From Bacteroidota bacterium (GTDB lineage: Bacteria; Bacteroidota; Bacteroidia; Bacteroidales; Prolixibacteraceae), in the NCBI GenBank assembly GCA_030695265.1, contig JAUYTA010000762.1, forward strand, positions 1-6,450: DNA of 6,450 nucleotides, written 5' to 3'. Position 1 is the stretch's first letter. Each line of letters begins with the position of its first letter. Below the pieces are notes generated by a model, which was not told the origin of the DNA, did no database searches, and saw only the letters and a program-made list of their open reading frames with translations. Made by a program: the position numbers and the translations under genes. This document shows positions 1-5,894 of the stretch, one piece after another.

Positions 1-1505
1 TCGAGTGTTGTCAATGCTTTTGCAGAATGGTTGCGGAATAAATGCAGATCGGCACGGGCAAACATTTGCAGCGGAATCGCGACCGAATCATCTTCCATGT
101 TCTCGCTGATAAAAAGAGCCAGTTCCATGGCATCGTTGGCAATCAGTTTCGAAGTGCTGGCTTTCAACGCATCGAGCTGCGCTTTTGCCCACGCAAAATT
201 TCCCATGTAATAACCCAGCTTGGCCTTTTTGAACTTCACATCGTCGGCAAGCAAATTGCTTTTGTTGCTTTCAATTACCTGCGAATAAGTGATCACCGCT
301 TCCCAAAGGTCGCCCGAATAAACGTAAATATCCGACAATTCAGCCTTCATCAGCGATATTTGTTGCTGATTGATTCCTTTTAAAACCAATCCTTCTGTTA
401 AAACCTGAATGGCTTCAGCAGGTTTGTCGAGGTAAAAAGCCAGCAAATGGGCATATTGTGTCTGAAGTCCGGAGGTTTCAGGAGAAATACCCAGAATGGT
501 AAATGCTTGTGAAAATTGTTCTTTCAACGCATTGGCTTGTGTCAAATCCAGCGTTCCGTATTCCACAAAACGGGTGTAATACATTTGCATCCGTTGCTGA
601 CTGGCCAAATTATAGTATTCCGCCCGCTTCCCTTTACTGATCAGATAATCGTATGCTTTTACCGCCTCATCGTAATTTTTATTGGTGGCCGACACATTTG
701 CCATTGCGAAAATATTGCCGTCTTCCATGCCCGTTCTCTTATCAAGCGAAATGGCCTGTCGTGTGGCTGCTGTAAAATTTTTATCCTGAATGAATAACCA
801 AATTAGCAGCCTGGTATATAAAATCTGTGCGGGATCTGCCTGTATTCGCTTCAGGATATAGGTTTTCATTTGATTGCTGATTTCCTGTTCGTTGTCAACC
901 GACAAAACCGATTGAAGATTGCTTTTTACAATTTCAAGGTTGGTTTCATTTTGCTTCGACCATTCCAGGTATTCGTTCAACATCGCATCGTAGTTGCGGA
1001 GGTAATAATAAATACGCCCAAGTTCGTAGTTAAACAGGCCGGGATTTCCAGCCCTGCCTTTCACATAAACCTTTTCGGCATAAGCAAATTCACGCCGGTT
1101 AATAAACTGGTTGGATAAATTCTGAAATGTTGCCGGATTATTTGAGAGCAATGAAATCGCCTTTTCGTACATTTTTTCCGATTCGGCTACCTGACCCTGC
1201 GCCTTTTTCAGGAAACCCCACTGAATATACCAGTATGAATCGGCTGAATTTCCCCGAATCCCTTTCCTGATCTCCTTCTCCGCTTTGTCAAAATCCGGAA
1301 TGCCCAACAGACAATCGAGGTAAATATTGAAATATCCTTCAGATTTGGTGCTTGAATACAATTGCTCGTAAAGTTCGGCAGCCTTTCCAAACTCCTTGTT
1401 CTGATAATACTGACTGGCCAGAATTGACATATTCTGTACGTCAGTATTTTGCCCCCAAACTACCACAGGCGCCAACAGAAATATGATCCAGACCAAAGTC
1501 TTCAT
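1..1505 (-). CDS. Exported tetratricopeptide-repeat protein, 3' part outside window
   Basis: The frame is open from an ATG at 1503-1505 to the window edge, giving about 501 residues with no stop, so the C-terminus is missing. Residues 1-19 look like a Sec signal peptide: MK, then a hydrophobic run ending in VVVWGQ, with cleavage likely just before N20. The rest is almost all helical with TPR-like helix pairs. Examples are residues about 27-50 (YYQNKEFGKAAELYEQLY), 58-84 (DFDKAEKEI) and 91-116 (WYIQWGFLKKAQGQVAESE, then MYEKA); similar A/Y/G spacing continues throughout, for example NKNYDEAVKAYDYLI. No enzymatic motif is visible. By family knowledge such proteins are periplasmic or outer-membrane-associated scaffolds; the partner is unknown. 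The start is supported by the signal peptide and by a -7 element about 25 bp upstream. It is divergent from lipA and unlikely to share its function. Confidence 0.85.
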   Translation of the reverse strand, partial: MKTLVWIIFLLAPVVVWGQNTDVQNMSILASQYYQNKEFGKAAELYEQLYSSTKSEGYFNIYLDCLLGIPDFDKAEKEIRKGIRGNSADSYWYIQWGFLKKAQGQVAESEKMYEKAISLLSNNPATFQNLSNQFINRREFAYAEKVYVKGRAGNPGLFNYELGRIYYYLRNYDAMLNEYLEWSKQNETNLEIVKSNLQSVLSVDNEQEISNQMKTYILKRIQADPAQILYTRLLIWLFIQDKNFTAATRQAISLDKRTGMEDGNIFAMANVSATNKNYDEAVKAYDYLISKGKRAEYYNLASQQRMQMYYTRFVEYGTLDLTQANALKEQFSQAFTILGISPETSGLQTQYAHLLAFYLDKPAEAIQVLTEGLVLKGINQQQISLMKAELSDIYVYSGDLWEAVITYSQVIESNKSNLLADDVKFKKAKLGYYMGNFAWAKAQLDALKASTSKLIANDAMELALFISENMEDDSVAIPLQMFARADLHLFRNHSAKALTTL

Positions 1506-1553
1506 GAAAGCTTTTTAAAAATTGAACTACAAAAATAACAATCAAAAGCTTTC
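1506..1553. repeat. Inverted repeat bracketing the TPR-gene promoter
   Basis: GAAAGCTTTT at 1506-1515 is the exact reverse complement of AAAAGCTTTC at 1544-1553. Each arm also contains the palindrome AAAGCTTT, so the same octamer occurs twice, 38 bp apart, on either side of the -7 element. The placement suits an operator, but short AT-rich palindromes can arise by chance and no regulator is encoded next to it. Confidence 0.4.
1530..1537 (-). promoter_or_regulatory. Bacteroidota -7 promoter element for the TPR gene
   Basis: Read on the minus strand this is TATTTTTG, an exact match to TAnnTTTG. It predicts a transcript start about 20 nt before the ATG at 1505. No perfect TTTG -33 box is seen; TTTA lies about 24 bp further upstream. 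A 10-bp inverted repeat (1506-1515 and 1544-1553) brackets the element. Confidence 0.5.
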
Positions 1554-1629
1554 GCGACCGGTAAATCTGAGATTTATGGCAGAAATTGACCCGAAGTAAA
1601 GAATTGAAAAATAAAGTGCCATATTTCTC

Positions 1630-1829
1630 AAAAAGAATAGAACGCGGATTACAACTGATTAAGCGGATAATCGCAGATTAGAAATTCAATATGGATTATA
1701 AACGGATTTCTATTCATGCAAGCATGAATGATAAGAGTGTAATGTGTGAAAATCATTCCGACTTGTCGGAATTAAAATCCGTTGGAATCAGCCAGATCAG
1801 CGATAATCCGCGTTCCATTCTAATTTTTT
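1630..1829. repeat. Long imperfect palindrome with phased GATT words
   Basis: Arms 1635-1680 and 1775-1820 pair in exact register (paired positions sum to 3455), 31 of 46 positions matching. The outer 17 positions are nearly perfect, including an identical GAACGCGGATTA block. An A-run at 1630-1634 faces a T-run at about 1824-1829 and could lengthen the stem. The left arm has GATT or GATA at 1647, 1657, 1666 and 1676; the right arm has the mirrored words at the matching places. The loop holds two perfect 8-bp hairpins, 1712-1729 (ATTCATGC/GCATGAAT) and 1755-1772 (ATTCCGAC/GTCGGAAT). AACGGATTT at 1701-1709 could also pair with 1775-1783, giving an alternative fold. The element fills most of the TPR-lipA spacer. 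It could be a non-autonomous mobile element, a REP-like repeat or a structured RNA; I recall similar GGATTA palindromes in Bacteroidota intergenic DNA. Confidence 0.75.
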
Positions 1830-1889
1830 ATACCAAAAAGAATAATACAACATTATATTGTGCCTATTACTTAGTACGGTTTTAAAAAG

Positions 1890-1897
1890 TAATTTTG
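1890..1897 (+). promoter_or_regulatory. Bacteroidota -7 promoter element for lipA
   Basis: TAATTTTG is an exact match to TAnnTTTG, 16 bp before the ATG at 1914. The predicted transcript start falls at about 1902-1905, giving a leader of roughly ten nucleotides. This argues against the in-frame TTG at 1905 as start codon. No TTTG -33 box sits at normal spacing; ATTG at 1857-1860 is too far upstream. Confidence 0.5.
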
Positions 1898-1913
1898 CGA
1901 AAATTTGTACCCG

Positions 1914-2777
1914 ATGACAACAGAAATGAAAGGAAGGGAACGGCTTCCACGGTGGATGAAAATGCAAATGCCCAAAGGCGAAAGTTATTCGAAGGTTAAA
2001 AATCTGGTTGCCGAACACCAGCTTCACACAATATGCACCAGCGGAAATTGCCCCAATATTGGCGAATGCTGGAACAGGGGAACCGCCACTTTTATGATCT
2101 TGGGCGACATTTGCACCCGAAACTGTAAATTCTGTGGAGTAACAACCGGAAAGCCTTTTGCTCCTGATGCCGAAGAACCCAAACGCATAGCAGAATCCGT
2201 GCGCGTCATGCAACTGAAACATGCTGTGATCACCTCGGTTGACCGCGACGATTTGCCTGATTTGGGAGCCGGTTTTTGGGCTGAAACCATTCAGGAGGTA
2301 AAAAAGCTTAATCCTGAAACAAGCATTGAAGTGCTGATTCCCGATTTTCAGGGGAAAACAGAGCTGATTCAGAAAGTAATAGAAGCCGGCCCGGAAGTGA
2401 TTTCGCACAATATGGAAACAGTGGAAAGATTGACCCCGGAGATTCGCAGTGCAGCTAAATACCGCACCAGTCTTGATGTGATTCGCTTTATTGCAGCTTC
2501 CGGAGTTATTGCCAAATCGGGCATTATGCTCGGTCTGGGCGAAACAGAACCCGAAGTGTTGCAGGTAATGGACGACCTTCGGGAAGTTGGCTGCAAAGTG
2601 ATGACCATCGGACAATACCTGGCGCCAACACTGGCTCACATTCAGGTAAAAGAATACATTACTCCGGAACAATTTGAACGCTACCGAACAATCGGACTCG
2701 AAAAGGGTTTTTCTTTTGTGGAAAGCAGTCCGCTGGTAAGGTCATCGTATCGGGCAGATGCACATGTAAAGGCATGA
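1914..2777 (+). CDS. lipA: Lipoyl synthase (LipA), radical SAM enzyme
   Basis: This cytoplasmic enzyme inserts sulfur at C6 and C8 of protein-bound octanoyl groups, the last step of lipoate assembly. The protein is 287 residues from the ATG at 1914, typical for the family. Counted from that ATG, the auxiliary [4Fe-4S] cluster motif CX4CX5C is at C41, C46 and C52 (CTSGNCPNIGEC). The radical SAM motif CX3CX2C is at C67, C71 and C74 (CTRNCKFC). The C-terminal RSSY at 276-279 supplies the serine ligand of the auxiliary cluster. The usual opening RLPRWMKMQMPKGE is present. An in-frame TTG at 1905 would add only three residues and lies at the predicted transcript start, so ATG is preferred. lipB follows 231 nt downstream on the same strand; a gene remnant and a hairpin lie between them, so cotranscription is uncertain. 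Confidence 0.97.
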   Translation: MTTEMKGRERLPRWMKMQMPKGESYSKVKNLVAEHQLHTICTSGNCPNIGECWNRGTATFMILGDICTRNCKFCGVTTGKPFAPDAEEPKRIAESVRVMQLKHAVITSVDRDDLPDLGAGFWAETIQEVKKLNPETSIEVLIPDFQGKTELIQKVIEAGPEVISHNMETVERLTPEIRSAAKYRTSLDVIRFIAASGVIAKSGIMLGLGETEPEVLQVMDDLREVGCKVMTIGQYLAPTLAHIQVKEYITPEQFERYRTIGLEKGFSFVESSPLVRSSYRADAHVKA

Positions 2778-2789
2778 AAGGAGATTTAA

Positions 2790-2918
2790 AGAAAATCACA
2801 AGTCAGTAACATTGAAATAATATGTGGCGGGACCGGATTAAACTGGCCCGAATTAGACGAAGATTTATCTATCATTGGAATTTTAGAATTCCGTTATGGA
2901 AAAGAACAAATCAAATAA
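2790..2918 (+). pseudogene. C-terminal remnant of a DUF2442-type gene
   Basis: One frame is open from just after a TAA at 2787-2789 to a TAA at 2916-2918. It reads about 42 codons with no ATG, GTG or TTG start. From about 2811 it encodes IEIICGGTGLNWPELDEDLS followed by IIGILEF and a short basic tail. The G-x-G-hydrophobic-x-WPELDED-hydrophobic-S-x-x-G-hydrophobic-L pattern is the C-terminal signature I know from DUF2442 proteins, small antitoxin-like proteins often found beside toxin-type genes. Family members are usually about 80 residues, so roughly the N-terminal half is missing, and lipA ends only 12 nt upstream, leaving no room for it. An AAGGAG sequence sits at 2778-2783 but serves no start codon here. 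It is probably a decaying relic whose 5' part and partner were lost. Assignment is from memory of the motif; no search was run. Confidence 0.6.
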
Positions 2919-2972
2919 CCACATAGGCACATAGGACACATAAAAAGATGTGTCCTATGTGCCTATGTGGTT
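2917..2972. repeat. Perfect 25-bp hairpin with 6-nt loop, ACATAGG repeats
   Basis: Arms 2917-2941 and 2948-2972 are exact reverse complements, with AAAAAG as loop. Within the left arm ACATAGG occurs at 2921 and 2929 (8-bp period) and a third, partial copy follows. The hairpin starts on the last two bases of the DUF2442 remnant's stop codon and ends 36 nt before the lipB ATG. In RNA it would be a very stable stem, followed by TTTAAAA rather than a long U-tract, so it is at most a weak intrinsic terminator. A perfect 25-bp match suggests recent origin or active maintenance. I recall similar CACATAGG palindromes as dispersed intergenic repeats in Bacteroidota. Confidence 0.85.
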
Positions 2973-3008
2973 TAAAACTTGAAACTCAAAAGTATTACTT
3001 TAAGTAAA

Positions 3009-3677
3009 ATGGCAAATTTTAACTACGAAGACCTCGGTCAGAAAGACTACAAAGAATGCTGGGATTATCAGGAAACGATACATGCCCGGGTGGTTGCCGA
3101 TAAACTCGAGAACAAAAAAAGCAGCGATATCAATCGTTTTTTGTTGGTTGAGCATCCGCACGTTTACACGCTTGGTAAAAGCGGCGACGAACACAACCTG
3201 CTCATCAACGGTGATTTCCTCAAAAAGATTGATGCCGTTTATTACAAAATCAATCGCGGCGGCGACATTACCTATCATGGTCCCGGCCAATTGGTTGGCT
3301 ACCCGATTATTGATCTTGAAAACTACAAAATCGGAGTGAAAGACTTCATTTTCAAAATGGAGCAGGCCATTATTCAAACCATTGCAGAATACGGTCTGGA
3401 AGGCGGACTGAAAGATGGAGCCACCGGCGTTTGGTTAGATCCCACCATTCCGGCAAAATCCCGAAAAATAAGTGCGATCGGTGTTCGTATCAGCCGGTAT
3501 GTTTCGATGCACGGTTTTGCGCTGAATGTGAATACCGACATGCGCTATTTCAACTACATCAATCCATGTGGGTTCATCACCTACGGAGTTACCTCCATAG
3601 AAAAGGAACTGGGACGGAAAATCGACATGCAGGAAGTGAAAGAGATTGTAAAAGCGAAGTTCAATCAGATTTATTGA
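3009..3677 (+). CDS. lipB: Lipoyl(octanoyl) transferase (LipB)
   Basis: This cytoplasmic transferase moves octanoate from octanoyl-ACP to the lipoyl-domain lysine of 2-oxoacid dehydrogenases and GcvH, making the substrate of LipA. The protein is 222 residues from the ATG at 3009, a normal LipB length. The substrate-pocket motif RGGD-x-T-x-HGPGQ spans residues 83-94. The catalytic lysine is K153 in RKISAIGV, and the acyl-accepting cysteine is C187 in NPCG, followed by the family's GVTSI segment. The expected N-terminal YEDLGQKDYKECWDYQE begins at residue 6. An in-frame TTG at 2979 would add ten residues unlike the family, so ATG is chosen. No convincing TAnnTTTG lies just upstream (only the weak TTACTTTA), so lipB may depend on read-through from lipA past the hairpin. 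All key residues are present. Confidence 0.97.
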   Translation: MANFNYEDLGQKDYKECWDYQETIHARVVADKLENKKSSDINRFLLVEHPHVYTLGKSGDEHNLLINGDFLKKIDAVYYKINRGGDITYHGPGQLVGYPIIDLENYKIGVKDFIFKMEQAIIQTIAEYGLEGGLKDGATGVWLDPTIPAKSRKISAIGVRISRYVSMHGFALNVNTDMRYFNYINPCGFITYGVTSIEKELGRKIDMQEVKEIVKAKFNQIY

Positions 3678-3729
3678 TCAGGACTGCACCCGTTTCGCAA
3701 AGCCCAAAAGCATCCAAAAATAAAATTTA

Positions 3730-3737
3730 TAACTTTG
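3730..3737 (+). promoter_or_regulatory. Bacteroidota -7 promoter element for dapL
   Basis: TAACTTTG is an exact match to TAnnTTTG, 40 bp before the dapL ATG. It implies an A-rich leader of roughly 35 nt without a Shine-Dalgarno site. It lies in the 100-nt lipB-dapL gap, suggesting that dapL is transcribed independently. No TTTG -33 box is seen at the usual distance. Confidence 0.5.
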
Positions 3738-3777
3738 GCCGTTCCTTAAAATTAAAATCACTTTAAAACAACATACA

Positions 3778-5007
3778 ATGGCATTGATTAACGAGAATTA
3801 CCTGAAACTTCAGGCGGGATATTTGTTCCCCGAAATTGGAAGAAGAGTGCGCGAATTTGCAGCAGCCAACCCTGATAAAAACATCATCAGAATGGGGATC
3901 GGCGATGTTACACAACCGCTGGTTCCGGCAGTAATAAAGGCTTTTCACGAAGGTGTTGAAGAATTGGCCAACGCTGCCACCTTCAAAGGTTACGGACCGG
4001 AACAAGGCTACGATTTCCTGCGCGATGCCATTGCTTTGAACGATTACCAAAACCGCGGAGTTGATATTTCTGCCGACGATATTTTCGTGTCAGACGGTTC
4101 GAAATGCGATACCGGAAACATTCAGGAAATATTTGGTGCCGGCAACAAAATTGCGATTTGCGACCCTGTTTATCCGGTTTATGCCGATACTACCGTTATG
4201 TCGGGCAAAACAGGCACGATGCAAAGCAATGGTTATTTCGACGGAATTATTTACATGCCCTGCAACGAGGCAAACGGTTTTATTCCTGAATTGCCAACCG
4301 AACGACCTGACCTGATTTTCCTTTGCTATCCGAACAATCCAACCGGAACTGTTGCCAGCAAGGAAGAACTAAAAAAATGGGTGGATTATGCCCACGCCAA
4401 TAAGTGCATTATTCTGTACGATGCAGCTTATGAATCGTACATTACAGACGATTCGATTCCCCGTTCGATATTTGAAATTGAAGGTGCAAAAGAGGTTGCA
4501 CTCGAATTCCGGAGCTTCTCGAAAACCGCCGGTTTCACCGGGACACGTTGCGCATTTACAGTTATTCCAAAAGAACTGAAAGCATACGACAGCGAAGGAA
4601 ATGCCCATCCGGTAAAACCGCTTTGGAACCGGCGCCATACTACCAAATTCAACGGAGTTTCTTATCCGGTGCAGAAAGCAGCAGCTGCAATTTATTCCGA
4701 AGAAGGTAAAAAGCAAGTAAAGGAAGTGGTTAATTATTACATCGAAAATGCCCGCATCATGCTTGAAAGTCTGAAAGAAACCGGATTCACCGTGTTTGGT
4801 GGTGTGAATGCGCCTTATGTTTGGGTTAAAACTCCGAACAGCATGAAATCATGGGATTTCTTCGACAAGCTGCTGAACGAAGCGAATGTTGTCGGTACAC
4901 CCGGCTCCGGATTTGGTCCGTCGGGCGAAGGTTATTTCCGCTTTTCAGCATTTGCCGACCGGGCCAATGTGCTGGAAGCTATGGAAAGAATTAAAATTCT
5001 GAAGTAA
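3778..5007 (+). CDS. dapL: LL-diaminopimelate aminotransferase (DapL)
   Basis: This is a PLP-dependent fold-type I aminotransferase. It converts tetrahydrodipicolinate plus glutamate directly to LL-2,6-diaminopimelate, bypassing the succinylated or acetylated intermediates and feeding lysine and peptidoglycan synthesis in the cytoplasm. The 409-residue length is typical of DapL. The N-terminus ([17 protein letters not shown]) and the [10 protein letters not shown] segment at about 39-48 are characteristic. The [13 protein letters not shown] region is at 70-82 and [11 protein letters not shown] at 105-115. PLP-site residues are N187 in CYPNNPTG, D215 and Y218 in LYDAAYE, and Schiff-base lysine K249 in [12 protein letters not shown]. 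The C-terminal [18 protein letters not shown] carries the substrate-carboxylate arginine. These signatures separate it from ordinary aspartate aminotransferases. The start is the first ATG in frame and has its own -7 element upstream. It appears intact. Confidence 0.96.
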   Translation: MALINENYLKLQAGYLFPEIGRRVREFAAANPDKNIIRMGIGDVTQPLVPAVIKAFHEGVEELANAATFKGYGPEQGYDFLRDAIALNDYQNRGVDISADDIFVSDGSKCDTGNIQEIFGAGNKIAICDPVYPVYADTTVMSGKTGTMQSNGYFDGIIYMPCNEANGFIPELPTERPDLIFLCYPNNPTGTVASKEELKKWVDYAHANKCIILYDAAYESYITDDSIPRSIFEIEGAKEVALEFRSFSKTAGFTGTRCAFTVIPKELKAYDSEGNAHPVKPLWNRRHTTKFNGVSYPVQKAAAAIYSEEGKKQVKEVVNYYIENARIMLESLKETGFTVFGGVNAPYVWVKTPNSMKSWDFFDKLLNEANVVGTPGSGFGPSGEGYFRFSAFADRANVLEAMERIKILK

Positions 5008-5061
5008 AATTTTACTAGATTTGATAAAAAATTGGGCAGTTAGAAGCATAAAAATTTTACT
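5003..5061. promoter_or_regulatory. Possible operator: palindrome and repeated AAAATTTTACT before the toxin-antitoxin pair
   Basis: AGTAAAATTTTACT at 5003-5016 is a perfect 14-bp palindrome overlapping the dapL stop codon. Its half-site AAAATTTTACT (5006-5016) recurs exactly at 5051-5061, 45 bp downstream. A -7-like TAGATTTG (5016-5023) lies between them. Toxin-antitoxin operons are commonly repressed by their own antitoxin at such repeated sites. The sequence is AT-rich, so chance is possible. Confidence 0.35.
5016..5023 (+). promoter_or_regulatory. Candidate -7 element for the toxin-antitoxin operon
   Basis: TAGATTTG matches TAnnTTTG and would give a leader of about 75 nt. A competing candidate is TTGACA at 5067-5072, 16 bp before TAAAAT at 5089-5094, a good general sigma-70 pattern. 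However, that would start transcription only a few nucleotides before the ATG at 5105. Neither can be preferred from sequence alone. Confidence 0.3.
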
Positions 5062-5104
5062 GCTTTTTGACAATATTGTATGGCACTCTAAAATTACAAC
5101 CACC

Positions 5105-5320
5105 ATGAAACAAATTGCTGTCACCATACCAGATAATAAAGAGTCCCTTTTTATTGAGCTTATGAAAAGTATTTCTTTTGTAAAAGAAATTGAAACGATT
5201 GAAGATTTTGTAATACCTGAAGAACAGAAACAAATCGTCCGCAAAAGAATTAAAGCCAGTGAAACGGATCCTTCCAGACCTTTAAAATGGGACGAAGTAA
5301 AAAACAAAATTAAATGCTAA
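5105..5320 (+). CDS. Putative antitoxin of a RelE/ParE-type module
   Basis: A 71-residue acidic-basic protein without cysteine motifs or membrane segments. Residues 1-27 (MKQIAVTIPDNKESLFIELM and following) look like a short beta strand plus helix suitable for dimerisation. The C-terminal half (VIPEEQKQIVRKRIKASETD through PLKWDEVKNKIK) resembles the helical tail of addiction-module antitoxins that wraps the toxin. I do not recognise a named family, so the role rests mainly on context. Its last seven bases (5314-5320) overlap the start of a RelE/ParE-like gene, the coupling typical of antitoxin-first type II modules. The ATG at 5105 is chosen over an in-frame TTG at 5021, which would add 28 residues of AT-rich upstream sequence unlike a protein domain. 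Coding is more AT-rich than dapL, suggesting separate acquisition. Confidence 0.65.
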   Translation: MKQIAVTIPDNKESLFIELMKSISFVKEIETIEDFVIPEEQKQIVRKRIKASETDPSRPLKWDEVKNKIKC

Positions 5321-5625
5321 AAAAATATATTATTGATATTGAACCTGAAGCATTTGAAGACATACAAAAGGCCGTAGATTATTACAACCAAAAGCAAAAT
5401 GGTTTAGGGAAACATTTTTTTAATATGGTTGACCAGCATTTTGACTTTTTAAAGAAGAACTATACTTTATTCGCAGTCAGGTACGATGAAATACGTTGCA
5501 TGAAAGTTAAAAAATTCCCATACGCAATACATTACCAAATACTTGAACAACAAAAAACAGTAAGTATAAAAGCTGTTTTCTGCACGTATCAGAATCCTGA
5601 AAAATGGGAAGAAAGGATGAAATAG
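5314..5625 (+). CDS. RelE/ParE-superfamily toxin
   Basis: A 103-residue protein with the compact fold order of the RelE/ParE superfamily. A short N-terminal strand (KYIIDIEPEAFEDI) is followed by two helices (about 12-47, including AVDYYNQKQNGLGKHFFNMV). A strand-rich half follows, with R56, R61 and K64-K67 in VRYDEIRCMKVKKFPYAIHY and the closing VSIKAVFCTYQNPEKW. The FPY-x-I-x-Y element and the final V-x-I-x-AVF-x-T-x-x-x-P-x-x-W pattern are what I know from ParE/RelE-like toxins in Bacteroidota. Relatives either cleave ribosome-bound mRNA or poison gyrase; the sequence does not say which. The usual terminal histidine of AVFH is cysteine here (C90). Its ATG lies inside the antitoxin's last codons, so translation is probably coupled. 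It appears full length. Confidence 0.8.
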   Translation: MLKKYIIDIEPEAFEDIQKAVDYYNQKQNGLGKHFFNMVDQHFDFLKKNYTLFAVRYDEIRCMKVKKFPYAIHYQILEQQKTVSIKAVFCTYQNPEKWEERMK

Positions 5626-5824
5626 GGTCTTGATCATTCGTATTGAATCAAATGCGTATGCGAGGTATTTTATTTTCTTGTCTGATGATTATTTCGTCAT
5701 GGTAACTGAAATTCGGAACAACATGGCAACTCCCTGTTCTGTAAATGAATAAGGTAAACTTAGAGCATCTCTGACTTGATGTTCCAGATTGAAATTTCAA
5801 GATTTAGTAATCTTCTTTTTTATC
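5626..5824. other. Intergenic stretch without recognisable gene
   Basis: AT-rich spacer between the convergent toxin and rubrerythrin genes. The only frames are very short (for example an ATG at 5699 giving about 17 codons) and resemble nothing I know. A 12-bp palindrome TTGAAATTTCAA lies at 5789-5800 and a T-run follows at about 5813-5821. No RNA gene or insertion-sequence end was recognised. Confidence 0.5.
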
Positions 5825-5884
5825 ACCACGGATTACTCAGATTTACGCAGATTATAATCTGTGTCAATCTGAGTAATCTGTGGT
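5825..5884. repeat. Imperfect 29-bp palindrome with phased GATT words
   Basis: Arms 5825-5853 and 5856-5884 pair in register (positions sum to 11709). There is one true mismatch (5844/5865) and two G-T wobbles (5830/5879 and 5847/5862). Left-arm GATT words start at 5831, 5840 and 5850, and right-arm AATC words mirror each of them. It shares CGCAGATTA with the 1635-1820 element (1672-1680). It sits 11 bp past the rubrerythrin stop, between two convergent genes, so its RNA stem could end or protect either transcript. No proper U-tract follows on either strand. It is probably a copy of a dispersed Bacteroidota intergenic repeat. Confidence 0.8.
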
Positions 5885-5894
5885 TGGTCTCTCT

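Noticed and set aside
1691..1885. Open frame of 64 codons on the plus strand between the TPR gene and lipA
   Set aside because: Most of it is the palindromic element and it runs into the lipA promoter. Its translation (including SDNPRS) is the kind of protein that palindromic repeats give by chance, and no domain is seen.
1905..1907. TTG start for lipA
   Set aside because: It coincides with the predicted transcript start and adds three residues only; the ATG at 1914 fits better.
1797..2672. Long antisense frame of 291 codons opposite lipA
   Set aside because: It mirrors the well-supported LipA coding sequence, has an unlikely Phe/His/Cys-rich composition and no family motif.
2921..2942. CRISPR-like short repeats (ACATAGG units)
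   Set aside because: The units are 7-8 bp, directly adjacent and part of one palindrome; there are no spacers and no cas genes.
2917..2972. Classical intrinsic terminator
   Set aside because: The stem is strong but the following sequence is TTTAAAA with no sustained T-run on either strand. The stem is also longer and more AT-rich than usual terminators.
4945..5307. Antisense frame of 120 codons across the dapL end and the antitoxin gene
   Set aside because: It overlaps two better supported genes on the other strand and has a Ser/Ile/Phe-rich composition typical of antisense reading.
5825..5884. Bidirectional terminator for the toxin and rubrerythrin genes
   Set aside because: Possible in position, but there is no T-run after the stem in either direction and the loop is only two nucleotides unless the inner pairs open. 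It is kept as a repeat.
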